The notes below the pieces were generated by a model. The model had not been told where the DNA came from. It ran no database searches and saw only the letters and a list, made by a program, of their open reading frames with translations. Shown here in pieces: positions 31,420-40,339 of a DNA stretch of 64,000 bases. Location of the stretch: NCBI GenBank assembly GCA_965262785.1, contig OZ253559.1, forward strand, positions 868,001-932,000. The letters are read 5' to 3'. This stretch comes from G965218495 sp965262785 (lineage in GTDB: Bacteria > Bacteroidota > Rhodothermia > Rhodothermales > Bin80). The translations under genes and the position numbers were made by a program. Position 1 is the stretch's first letter, and every line of letters begins with the position of its first letter.

Positions 31420-31896
31420 ATGGTGATCAATACTTCTGACGGTATGCCCAACAACAAAAGCGAACGCCTACGCAAGTCCGGAACCCTCAACCCGCACCCG
31501 GAAGCGGTCTCCGATCCCCTGTTTGAAGGCAGCCCCTTCTTCGATCCGCGAGACCTCCTGCAGGTCCGCTACGAGATGATACGCTCTCATAAGAAAGACA
31601 CGACCCTCGAAGAGACTGCGGCCCGGTTCGGCATGTCCGTACCTACCTGTGTGCGCGCAAAGCGCGCCTTCCGGAAAGGCGGCCTGCAGGCCCTGATTCC
31701 GGGGCGCCGCGGGCCACGGGGACCCCGCAAGATCACCCCCGAGATCCTGGATTTTGCCGAGGACTACCGGGCCACGCATGGCGCCGTCAGCGTCCGCAAA
31801 CTCGCCGAGCTGATACGCGAACGCTTCGATGTGACCATCCACTTCAGCGGCCTTCACCGGGCGCTGTCAAAAAAAAACTCCGGAAAGCGCTCATGA
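31420..31896 (+). CDS. Helix-turn-helix protein of the recombinase unit
   Basis: 158 residues from the ATG at 31420, or 150 from the ATG at 31444. An N-terminal segment, KSGTLNPHPEAVSDPLFEGS then FFDPRDLLQVRYEMIR, precedes a helix-turn-helix (TLEETAARFGMSVPTCVRAKRAF). A proline-arginine-rich hinge (ALIPGRRGPRGPRKI) and a second winged-helix-like part (SVRKLAELIRERFDVTIHFSGLHRALS) follow. This layout resembles the DNA-binding half of IS-type transposases, without a catalytic domain. It lies between the DUF5372-like gene and the recombinase, all on one strand, and is probably part of the unit's DNA-recognition machinery. Confidence 0.7.
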   Translation: MVINTSDGMPNNKSERLRKSGTLNPHPEAVSDPLFEGSPFFDPRDLLQVRYEMIRSHKKDTTLEETAARFGMSVPTCVRAKRAFRKGGLQALIPGRRGPRGPRKITPEILDFAEDYRATHGAVSVRKLAELIRERFDVTIHFSGLHRALSKKNSGKRS

Positions 31897-32141
31897 CGCA
31901 GTGCTCGATTGCCAGGACACCCATCGCTATGGCCGGTGGCGCCAGCGGTGGCTCAGTGGCCTGCACAGCCAGGCCATCTCCATCCTGTGCCACCATGGCC
32001 TGGCGCGCGCGCTGGTGCTTACTGCACGGGTGCCGGGCATCTATGCTCCGAGCGTGCCTGCACCCATCGCACCATCAGCTCCACTGCTTAGGCAGGCCGC
32101 GTCCATGAGCTGCCATCTCATCCACTCATTGCGTGTTGCCT

Positions 32142-32914
32142 ATGCCCAGACCCTCATCCCATAAGATCACCGCCGACCATCTCAACCGCCGGGCCTGCCT
32201 GTATATCCGCCAGTCCTCGCTTCATCAGGTGCAGACCAACAAGGAAAGTCAATTCCGCCAGTATGATCTGCGCAGGCGCGCCATTGCCTTGGGCTGGCCC
32301 GAGGACCGGATTGACATCATAGACGAGGATCAGGGCAAGTCCGGCGCCACCAGTGCCCAGCGTACGGGATTCCAGGATCTGCGTGCGCGTGTCGGCGCCG
32401 GAGAAGTAGGCATGGTGCTTAGCCTCGAAGTATCACGCCTGTGCCGGGACAGTGCCGAATGGCATCAATTGCTTCGGATCGCAGCCGTGGCGAAGACCCT
32501 CATCCTGGACGAACATGGCATCTACGACGTAAGTGACATCAACGATTGGATGCTGCTCGGGCTCAAGGGGCAGCTCTCGGAGTACGAACTGCGCGGCATA
32601 CGCGAACGCATGGTCGGGGGCCAGCGCTCGAAGGCGCTGCGCGGAGAGCTCAAGCTGCCCTTGCCCATCGGGTTGGCATACACCGATGCAGACAAGATCG
32701 TATTGGATCCGAATCAATCCATCACCGAAGCGATTGCCTTGGTATTCAAGACCTTCCGGCGACTGGGATCAGCCATGCAGGCCACCAAGTGGTTCCGGCG
32801 ACAAGCGATTCGCCTGCCTTCGCGGCCCCGAACGGGTAGCGGTGAAGTGCACTGGGGCGTGCCCAATCAAAACCAGATTCAGCGCATCCTCCATAACCCC
32901 CGCTATGCCGGCTG
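32142..32914 (+). pseudogene. Large serine recombinase, N-terminal part (split by IS256-like element)
   Basis: From the ATG at 32142 (a GTG at 32133 is also possible). The resolvase domain starts RACLYIRQSSLHQVQTNKES with the catalytic serine in YIRQSS, then DEDQGKSGATSAQRTGFQDL and VLSLEVSRLCRDS. The recombinase domain follows (LPIGLAYTDADKIVLD, NQIQRILHNPRYAG). The frame breaks at 32914 at the IS256 left end. Joining to 35589 across one 8-bp duplication keeps the frame (NPRYAG-CYAYGRTSTRTRPDG) and gives a 686-residue protein, a usual length for this family. Confidence 0.92.
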
Positions 32915-32994
32915 GGGATCGCACAAATTCAAGTTGGGAATTGGAGAGTTGCTGTGGAGGTGGACCCTAGCCTCCACCACTCCTTTCCAACCAT

Positions 32995-33963
32995 ATGAAC
33001 CCCTCACAGCCTGTTTTGGGGAGCACTGAGGCGCCTGCAGACGCCCAGATCAATCCCTCCGGTGACTCGCGGCGGCTTCTGATGAAGCTCTGCACGCACA
33101 TACTGCAACAATTGACCACCGACTGGCCCATTCCGGCAGCGCAGCAGCAGCCGGCGCCACCGCCCGTAGTGATCAAGGCTTCTGCTGCGGCGCAGGACAC
33201 AAAGCCAGACTCGGCGCAGTTGAATGAAGCGTGGCAGCTGTTGCATTCGCGCAGTCTGCAAGACGACCCGATCGTTGCGATCTGGCTGCGCGGGCTGTGC
33301 CCACGCGGCGTTAACATCGTTCTTGGAGCGGGTCTGACCATCACGGGCTATCGCCGCATACTTGGCCTTGTAGCGTGCTACCCTGAAAACGTCTCTGCTC
33401 TTACGTCCTTTGTGCAGTCGCTGTGCGATCGTGGTCTTTCGGCCGCCGATGGGCTGCTCTGTGTGCTGCCCAGCAGTACGGGACTTCAATCGGCGGTGCG
33501 CCAGGTGTTCGGCGCCAAGGTCGCTATACAGCGCTGTCTCAATTCGCTGTTGGATCAAATCACCTGCGGTCTTCCGGAAGACCTTGTTCCTGTGTATCGC
33601 AATCGCCTCCGCCAGGCATGGAATGGGTTCGATGCCCGGGAAGCTGAACGCGCACTCACCCGTATTCACCAGGACTTGACGCGCGTCAATCGGTCCGCAG
33701 CGAAGGTTTTATGGGAGGGCCTGGAGCAATCTCTGACGATTCAACGTACGGGCATGCTGCTCAAGCTCGACCGGGGGCTACGCGTGATGCGCTTCATGGA
33801 TGCCATCAGTCGCAGGTTGCAGACCCCGGCCAGCGCCGTTTTCCAGCAACGCGAACAGATGGCACTGGCACTGTTGGAACACGAGGCTCATCTGCGCCGT
33901 GTGGCCCATGCGGCCCATCTGCCACAACTTCGTGAGATTCTCATCAACCTCAACGCCGTATGA
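32995..33963 (+). CDS. Catalytically dead mutator-type transposase paralogue
   Basis: 322 residues. The central part aligns by eye with the intact transposase downstream: VNIVLGAGLTITGYRRILGL against MQMTVAMGITTEGEKVVLGF, and LPSSTGLQSAVRQVFGAKVA against VDGSRGLRKGISAVFGDAVE, both ending in xxQRC. The first catalytic Asp (LLLDGKY downstream) is lost (IWLRGLC). The second (VDGSRG) is replaced by Pro in LPSSTG. The third motif NIIENLNS has no clear counterpart. The N-terminus is proline-rich and different. The stop overlaps the next start as ATGA. The frame is long and clean, which suggests a retained role, possibly regulatory or structural. Confidence 0.8.
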   Translation: MNPSQPVLGSTEAPADAQINPSGDSRRLLMKLCTHILQQLTTDWPIPAAQQQPAPPPVVIKASAAAQDTKPDSAQLNEAWQLLHSRSLQDDPIVAIWLRGLCPRGVNIVLGAGLTITGYRRILGLVACYPENVSALTSFVQSLCDRGLSAADGLLCVLPSSTGLQSAVRQVFGAKVAIQRCLNSLLDQITCGLPEDLVPVYRNRLRQAWNGFDAREAERALTRIHQDLTRVNRSAAKVLWEGLEQSLTIQRTGMLLKLDRGLRVMRFMDAISRRLQTPASAVFQQREQMALALLEHEAHLRRVAHAAHLPQLREILINLNAV

Positions 33964-35276
33964 TGACCCATACCCCTATGCTGGATCAATCACTCATCGA
34001 GGACCTTCGCGGGCTTGCGCAAAGGAATTTCATCGGCCTGGCCAGCTGCCTTGGAAGTCTTGATCATCTTCTTACCAAGATGGCCACATGGGTCATGGAA
34101 GCCGAGGCCCACTTCATATGCGGCGCACGTGGGAAGCACCATAAGACCGGCTTTCAGCGCTGGGGGGCGAATCCGGGTTCCATCCGCGTCGGTTTGGAGC
34201 GCATTGCGGTCCGCGTTCCGCGCGTGCGGAATGTACGAACCCGAAAGGAGCGTCCTCTGCAAACGTACCGCCTCTTGCGCGAGCGTGGGCTTATGGACCG
34301 GGAAAGCGTGGTAAGAAGGTTGCTGTGTGGACTGTCGCGGCGCAATTACAGGCAGGCGGCCCAAGTCTTCACCGATAGTCTGGGGTTGAGTGCCAGCAGC
34401 ATAGGCAACGCCTTCATAACGCAGACGGCAGCGCTACTGGAGGCATTTGAGACGCGCCGCTTCGATCAGCACACCTTTGCGGTGCTCCTGCTTGATGGCA
34501 AGTATTTGGCTGGTATGCAGATGACCGTAGCGATGGGCATCACGACCGAGGGCGAGAAGGTCGTACTGGGCTTTGCGGAAAGCCGTACCGAGAACAGTGC
34601 GCAGGTGGAGTCGCTGCTGCAGGATCTGTTGCGTCGGGGCTTCACCCATACCGACAAGCTGTTGGTGCAGGTGGACGGCAGCCGCGGGCTTCGCAAGGGG
34701 ATCAGCGCGGTGTTTGGGGATGCGGTCGAATTCCAGCGCTGCCAGTGGCACAAGCGTACCAATGTGACGCGTCACATCAAAAGCAAGCCAGCGGCCACGC
34801 AAATGAAGCGCCGGCTTCAGGCGGCTTGGGAACTGCCCACGTACGCGGAGGCACGGGCGGCGCTTGCGTCGCTGCATGAAGCGCTGCAGCGATCGTGTCC
34901 GAAAGCCGCACGCAGTCTGGAGGAGGGTTTGGAGGATACGCTGACGCTTCACCGGTTGGGGGTGCGGAACCAGGCTGTCAGAGACAGCCTGAAGACGACG
35001 AACATCATCGAGAACCTCAACAGCATTATTGCGAACCGATCACGGAACGTGAAGCGCTGGGGATCATCGGGGATGCGTCAGCGCTGGTGCGGGGCGATAT
35101 TCATGCAGTACGAGTCGAATCTGAAGCCGATACGCCGGGAGGACATGAAGGAGCTGACCCAGGTCCTGAGCACCTCCGGGGGTCGATGGGTTAGTGGGGA
35201 TTCGGTCTGCCAGCCCCAGGGGGCTGCAAAGGCAACACCTGCCGCTGGATGCCACAGCGCAGTAGTGCGCTGCTGA
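33960..35276 (+). CDS. IS256-family transposase (active-looking)
   Basis: 438 residues. The DDE triad is visible: Asp 179 in VLLLDGKYLAG, Asp 239 in LLVQVDGSRGLRKG, and Glu 351 in TTNIIENLNSIIANRSRNVKRW. The segment FQRCQWHKRTNV is the usual C/D...H motif. The N-terminus (LIEDLRGLAQRNFIGLASCL, GARGKHHKTGFQRWG) matches the helical DNA-binding region. It starts inside the stop codon of the upstream paralogue (ATGA), so translation is probably coupled. The C-terminal 40 residues after MKELTQVL look like a non-conserved extension. Confidence 0.93.
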   Translation: MMTHTPMLDQSLIEDLRGLAQRNFIGLASCLGSLDHLLTKMATWVMEAEAHFICGARGKHHKTGFQRWGANPGSIRVGLERIAVRVPRVRNVRTRKERPLQTYRLLRERGLMDRESVVRRLLCGLSRRNYRQAAQVFTDSLGLSASSIGNAFITQTAALLEAFETRRFDQHTFAVLLLDGKYLAGMQMTVAMGITTEGEKVVLGFAESRTENSAQVESLLQDLLRRGFTHTDKLLVQVDGSRGLRKGISAVFGDAVEFQRCQWHKRTNVTRHIKSKPAATQMKRRLQAAWELPTYAEARAALASLHEALQRSCPKAARSLEEGLEDTLTLHRLGVRNQAVRDSLKTTNIIENLNSIIANRSRNVKRWGSSGMRQRWCGAIFMQYESNLKPIRREDMKELTQVLSTSGGRWVSGDSVCQPQGAAKATPAAGCHSAVVRC

Positions 35277-35580
35277 CGCTGGCATAACGCAAAACCCGCA
35301 GCTGTCTGGACGCTCTGAGGCGCTGCACCCTGCCAAGATCGCCGCTTACGCGTGCGATCAGAGGATCCCTGCGGGATATCGTGCCCGGAAAGTCACTCCA
35401 CGAGCCTGCCTACGCCCGAAAATCCGCGTGTGAGCACGCAATTGGGCCCGCATTGGCATGCACCGTCCCATTTGCACCCACACACTCGACCCGAAGCCCA
35501 ATCCATTGCCAAAAGATATCTACTTTGAGGGCCCATCTCGGCAGAAGCTGCCGAAACCCAACTTAAAAATGTGCAATCCC

Positions 35581-36876
35581 GCCGGCTGCTACGCCTACGG
35601 CCGTACGAGCACGCGCACACGCCCGGACGGGTCCGTGCAGCATTCCCGCCTGCCCATGGACCAGTGGCTGGTGTGTATCCCTGATGCCCATGTGCGGTAC
35701 ATTGACTGGGAGGAATATCTGCACAACCAGGAGACCCTGCGCATGAACGCGGCGAGCTTCCTTCGAGGGGCCGAGCGTATGCCGTCGCCACGCAAGGGGG
35801 CGGCCTTGCTTCAATCCCGGATCATTTGCGGCCTGTGTGGTCACAGGATGCGCGTGAACTACAACTATTCCGGCTGCAAGGATACCAACTGGTACTATCT
35901 GTGCAAGGAGAACATCGTTCGCCGCGGCACGCGTACATGCCAAAGCATGCGCGGGGACGTGCTGGATGCGGCGGTATGCGGCTTTGTTGTCGCCGCGGTT
36001 AACCGGGAGAACCTGGCGCTTTCCCTGATGGTACGCGAGCAGCTGCGAAGCGACTTTGCCGCAGCAGACCGCCAGAGAATCAACCATATTGAAGGCTTGC
36101 GGCACCAGGTGGATCTGGCCCGTCGAAGGTACATGGAAGTGGACCCGTCGAACCGCCTCGTGTCCGCGACGCTGGAGGCCGAATGGGAAGCCCGCCTGAA
36201 AGCCCATGGTGAAGCCGTCAGAGAACGAGAACGGTATGTAAAAGCCCAAATGAGCATGCCCGATGCCGAGTTGGACCAGCGCATCCTTGCGCTGGCCAGC
36301 GACTTTGGCAGGGTGTGGGAAGCGGCCGGTACCACCAACGAGGACCGGAAGCGTCTCTTGGGACTGCTCATCGAGGACATCACCGTGACCCGAAGGGGAT
36401 ACCAGGTGGCAGTCGGATTGCGTTTGCGTGGCGGACGCACCCACGAGCTACCTCCGGTAGAGTTGCCCCGACCCCGCGCAATGGCCATCCGTCGCGATGC
36501 CTCGAAGCAGGCCCTGGCCGAACTGGACGCACTGCTTGAAGCAGGCTACGATGATGCCCGAGCCGCCGAGGAACTGGACCTGCGCGGGCACCGCGACAGC
36601 CTGGGAGGACGGTTCAACGCAAAACGCATTCGCAACATTCGCGTACGGAATAACCTGCCGGGAGGAATCGAGCGGCAACGCGAAAAGATGCGCGCACAGG
36701 GGTACAAAACTGCCACAGAACTCGCCGCCGAACTCGCCATACACGCTACCACGGTAGCACTGCGAGCCCGGGAGGGCAGAGGCATTGACCTCCACCAGAT
36801 TCCTGCCAGAAAGCGCGCCTTCGCAATGTACAGAATCAGCCCCAAAACACAAATCACACCTGCGGCCTCATCATGA
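35581..36876 (+). pseudogene. Large serine recombinase, C-terminal part
   Basis: Starts at the right copy of the IS256 target duplication, in frame with CYAYGRTSTRTRPDGSVQH. It contains the zinc ribbon RIICGLCGHRMRVNY with the second cysteine pair in YLCKENIVRRGTRTC, then a coiled-coil (IEGLRHQVDLARRRYMEV; EWEARLKAHGEAVRERERY), and a basic C-terminal DNA-binding tail with helix-turn-helix character (ATELAAELAIHATTVALRAR). The upstream half is at 32142-32914. The open frame reaching back to 35458 is IS sequence. Confidence 0.9.
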
Positions 36877-36907
36877 ATCCTACAGGTCGCATCCAGACTC
36901 CAAAGAC

Positions 36908-37680
36908 TTATCCTTTGGTTTTCCTGGTCGAGTAGGCAGCACACAGACCTGGTAGTGATCCGCCAATTCCTGAAACGTTGCGTTGATCTTCGCTACGTCA
37001 CCCCTGTTTATCGCCGTCACGGCGGTCTTCATGTTGTCCGGAACCAACACGCGAGGCGTGCCACCTAAAAACTCGAAGCATCGCCGAAGCGATCCGCAGA
37101 CATCTTTCAGCTGCTGCGTTAAGGTCGCCTCTACAAAGGTGTAATGGGACGCGCCCAGCGTTGCGACAAAGAGCTCAACCTCGCGTGACTTGCCCGTGCG
37201 AGGGTCTACGATGGAGGGCCTTTTTCCTGAGTAGTCCACGAAGAGCTTCTCGCCCGCCCGGTGTTCCAGACGCATCTCCAAGTGCCTGTCGCTGCCACGC
37301 CACTGGCGGTACCGCAGGCAAAACTGGCTATACTCCAGGCCATCAGGATGGCCCGCTTTGTACTCAAGCCACAGTTGCCGTACCGTCATATACGAGTGCT
37401 TGGCCAAGGCCTTGTGAACCTGCTCCCAATCGGGCAGCGGCCGCTGAGGCACCTGTTGCTTGTCGTCCGAAGGGAAGAGCTGCTGCTGCAGCTCTGCATC
37501 GCTCAATGCTGCGCACTGCGACCAGGTCAACCCCGTCTGCTGTACACGCGCCAACGTACGAGATACCGTGCTGCGACCGACTCCTACTTGCTGCGCGATG
37601 CGCCGCTCAGAGTAATTCTGCTCGTAGCGTAGGGAGAGGATATACTTGATTCTGCGCATCGGTATGCGGTGTGCTGCCAT
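36908..37680 (-). pseudogene. istA: IS21 transposase IstA, N-terminal fragment
   Basis: Starts at the ATG at 37678-37680 (MAAHRIPMRRIKYILSLRYE). The helix-turn-helix is RRIAQQVGVGRSTVSRTLAR. The DDE core shows VDYSGKRPSIVDP (first Asp) and GGTPRVLVPDNMKTAV (second Asp). It breaks at PGKPKDK, where the recombinase unit begins, and the remainder continues at 30936. An in-frame start further upstream at 37713 is possible but unsupported. Confidence 0.9.
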
Positions 37681-37870
37681 GTTGCTGTGCCTCCAATTTG
37701 TTAGGGAAGACACAACTTATTCAGTGTTACTAGATGCCCAACGTCACGCTCTGCGGGGGCACCCAAGCGGCCCTATGGTATCGGATCTGGTGGCCCACAT
37801 GGATCGGATTCGGTGGCCCACATGCGCCGGATTCGGTGGCCCACACATGCATCGTAGTATGCACACACGG

Positions 37871-38272
37871 ACCGTTACGGCTTTCGGCCGTGTCCACCCT
37901 GGCGTGGAGGTCAGCGTCAGGCGAGACGCCCCTGGAGCGATCATCGTGCTCCCGGTTATCGAGGGGACAGAGGTGGTTCAGGGTCAGCTCCTTGCGCGGG
38001 TCCGCCGAAGGTTCAAGGCCGCACAGGTGGAGCAAGCACAGACTGCGCTTCAGCTGGCGCGCTCAGGCGCATCCCAGCTGCAGGCGGACCTCGCGCTGTC
38101 CTACCGGGAGCTAACGCGCCACCGTCAGCCTTTTGAGCGCAAGTTGGCTTGCGTACCTAGTGATTGCCCGAAAAAGGCCTATTGGGAGCAATATGCGGGC
38201 AGATTGTGGGTGGGCGGTAGGCTTGTAGTCGCGGTCAGGGGTGTCCGCAAAGCGCGCAACCCCCGAATATGA
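37871..38272 (+). pseudogene. HlyD/RND-type periplasmic adaptor gene, continuation and decayed end
   Basis: After the right copy of the IS21 target duplication the frame reads TVTAFGRVHPGVEVSVRRDA, then IEGTEVVQGQLLARVRRRF (the lipoyl/barrel-sandwich half-motif) and the start of the hairpin helix (VEQAQTALQLARSGASQLQA). It becomes unlike adaptors after LACVPSDCPKK and stops at 38272. The C-terminal two-thirds of a normal adaptor (beta-barrel and membrane-proximal domains) are missing. The inner-membrane pump gene that usually follows is absent; an ISNCY element stands there instead. Confidence 0.75.
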
Positions 38273-38400
38273 GTGGATTTGGCACAAAGCTGCGGCCTTC
38301 AGCCAGCTTTTCATGCCATTGCACTACAAACACGATATAGGTTTGCGCTCTCCCCATTGCAAGGAGTCTGGCTTGCTCCCGTGACGGCGCTGGTAGGGCC

Positions 38401-39825
38401 TTACTGCGCCCTACTGCGTGCCTGGTACCACTTTCGTCGGCGCGCTTCCTTCTGCTTCAGAACCTGACCTATGCGGTGCACATTAGTGGCCACCACTACC
38501 AGTGCCAGCGTCCTGTCGAAGCCGGCCTTGCCGTGGGTGCGCACTAGTGACATCCCCCGGTGATCGAGATTATTGATCGCCGACTCTATGGCCGGATGTT
38601 GACGCCGGGCTGCCACGAAGTCCGGATGGGTCTCTCGTTCGCGGTCCGCTTTACGGAGCCGCCCCTTTCGGGGCATCACGTTCAGGTCCAACAACTTGTC
38701 AAGCTGCTCGCGATTCTCTGGCGTGTAAAACCCCTTGTCCATACTGCATGATGCCAGCGCCGGGTAGCGCCGCTTCGCCTCTGCAAGGAATGGTACGATC
38801 ATGTCCTGGTCGCCACCTTCGTGCTGCACGTGGTGGCGCAGAATGAATTGGTGCTGATCCTCCAACACGCAGACCGGTACGCCCAACTCTGCCATCACGC
38901 CCGCCTTCCCTTTGTTGATCCAGCGCGTGTGGGGCTCATGCACGGAGAAGAGCTTCTGGCCGTGCGGAATCTTCTCGCCCTTGATCAAACGGCGCGATAC
39001 CTGGTCTATCAGCTTGCCTCCAGTCCGCAAATACCACGACACCTCCGCGCTTTCAACATCGTTTTGCCTCAATATCGCTTGCGTAGCCGCTGCCTTAGAC
39101 ACGATAGTGCGGCACAGTGCAAGGTAGTCTGCCACTTTCGATGCACTACGACACTGCCGGGAAGTGCGCACGCGATAAAAGGCGCGCTCTATTTTCTTGA
39201 TCCAGGCCTGCGACTTGCGCCAGCCCGCTATCGCATGCTGCTGGCAAAGACGCGCCAGCTTCCTGATCAGACGGCGCAGCGCATCCCACAGCAAACGGAC
39301 ATCAGTGGGCCACTCCACATGGGTCTTCGCAACCGCTGAGTCGGCCCGGCAGTGAAGCGGATCAGAGCTCTTGTGCTTCAACAGCTGATGCCCACGGGCC
39401 ACCACCACCGCATTGATCTGCTGCAGCGCCTCCTCGGTAAGCAGACGCACGTTGTCAATAACGGTCTGCAGGCGATACTGGTGCTTATCTCCAAAATCTG
39501 CATGCCCCAGCATCTGGCGCAGCGCCGTGTGAAAGTTCGCCAATTCTACCAGACGGTCGAAATCGCAGTCGAGCGCCTTCTGCAGCGTGCCTAAAACGAA
39601 GATCCGCCACAGACACAGTCCCGGGCGACCACGCCGCAAATTGACCTTCGCGCCTAACTGCTCCCGCAGGATCGCGAACACCCGCTCGCGTGTCGCACGG
39701 TGCGTGAAGATGTCCTGCAGTCCACGGAGCGCAGCCGGAATATCGTCTCTGGACCGAGCGTCAAAGCTGATCTCTCCAATGGGCGTGTGCCCAAGCTCAA
39801 ACTGTGACTCGAAGATCGCGCGCAT
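38401..39825 (-). CDS. ISNCY-family transposase
   Basis: 474 residues, starting MRAIFESQFELGHTPIGEIS and FDARSRDDIPAALRGLQDIF, a start typical of the ISNCY (ISDol1-like) group. Catalytic residues plausibly include the Asp of HCRADSAVAKTHVEWPTD, the Asp of LASCSMDKGFYTPENRE and the Glu of HPAIESAINNLDHRGM. It looks uninterrupted. Terminal inverted repeats could not be identified on either side, so the limits of the element are not given. Confidence 0.82.
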   Translation of the reverse strand: MRAIFESQFELGHTPIGEISFDARSRDDIPAALRGLQDIFTHRATRERVFAILREQLGAKVNLRRGRPGLCLWRIFVLGTLQKALDCDFDRLVELANFHTALRQMLGHADFGDKHQYRLQTVIDNVRLLTEEALQQINAVVVARGHQLLKHKSSDPLHCRADSAVAKTHVEWPTDVRLLWDALRRLIRKLARLCQQHAIAGWRKSQAWIKKIERAFYRVRTSRQCRSASKVADYLALCRTIVSKAAATQAILRQNDVESAEVSWYLRTGGKLIDQVSRRLIKGEKIPHGQKLFSVHEPHTRWINKGKAGVMAELGVPVCVLEDQHQFILRHHVQHEGGDQDMIVPFLAEAKRRYPALASCSMDKGFYTPENREQLDKLLDLNVMPRKGRLRKADRERETHPDFVAARRQHPAIESAINNLDHRGMSLVRTHGKAGFDRTLALVVVATNVHRIGQVLKQKEARRRKWYQARSRAQ

Positions 39826-40339
39826 GGCAGTAAATCGGGCGAATGTTGGGGCAGAAGCGTACTAATCACGCCAATAACGGTACTAAGATCGGACAATGAC
39901 GCAACATTCGCCAAAACAACGTGCAACCGGAGTTGGGGCGATCGCCCTGAAAACACCCGCTCGGGGCACTATAATGCCCGATTTGTTGCCGTTCTCACCC
40001 GTACATCCGCCCTATACTCCCAAAATTGCTGACCTGCAGAGCCCTTCACGTATTTTTCGGGCAACCACTACCTATCTTTACGCCCGCTGCCGTGCGTCTG
40101 GTCTACATCCCATCGCTTCTTTCCCAACCGTTACACGCGTTGCCTCAGCGGAAAATGGTGCCGGTGGTTCTTGGCAGCTGCCATTGCGGAAGCCTGGAAG
40201 TATTGCGTGCCGACAGCGAATGGCGCGGCCTGCGTGGCGTGCCTGAGGCACGCCGCGGCGCTCCATTCGGCGGCGCAGTGCGCCACTATGGAGGGAAACT
40301 TCCGGGTGCCGGCCTGTTGAGCCTCAGGCAGCGTGGCCC
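39826..40339. other. Non-coding stretch, nothing recognised
   Basis: About 500 bases after the ISNCY gene start. It probably includes the left end of that element. Short frames show no recognisable protein. Confidence 0.35.

Larger units (their letters stand above)
32915..35580 (+). mobile_element. Two-ORF IS256-like (mutator-type) element
   Basis: Terminal inverted repeats: GGGATCGCACAAATTCAAGT at the left, and at the right the inverse of GGGATTGCACATTTTTAAGT. The perfect 8-bp target duplication GCCGGCTG stands at 32907-32914 and 35581-35588. Length is 2,666 bp, roughly double the usual IS256 size, because it carries two transposase-related genes that overlap by four bases. Confidence 0.92.
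30932..36912 (+). mobile_element. Serine-recombinase mobile unit inserted in istA, itself split by an IS256-like element
   Basis: The istA reading frame is interrupted between TTATC at 30932-30936 and TTATC at 36908-36912; the sequence in between carries genes unrelated to IS21 on the opposite strand. No inverted repeats are seen at the ends. A short shared core without inverted repeats fits site-specific serine recombination. Cargo in order: DUF5372-like protein, HTH protein, large serine recombinase. The native size without the IS256 insert is about 3.3 kb. Confidence 0.8.
29318..37863 (-). mobile_element. IS21-family element, split by a serine-recombinase unit
   Basis: Ends TGCATATTCCGAC (29318) and GTAGTATGCA (37863), both TGCA-terminated when read inward. 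The 7-bp target duplication CACACGG lies at 29311-29317 and 37864-37870. GTGGGCCACC-type terminal repeats occur once at the left (29334-29343) and three times at the right with 23-bp spacing (37789, 37812, 37835). Genes run leftward, istA then istB. The native length without the nested insert is about 2.57 kb. Confidence 0.9.

Noticed and set aside
38273..39990. Terminal inverted repeats for the ISNCY element
   Set aside because: Several short candidates were compared on both sides; none matched well enough to define the ends.
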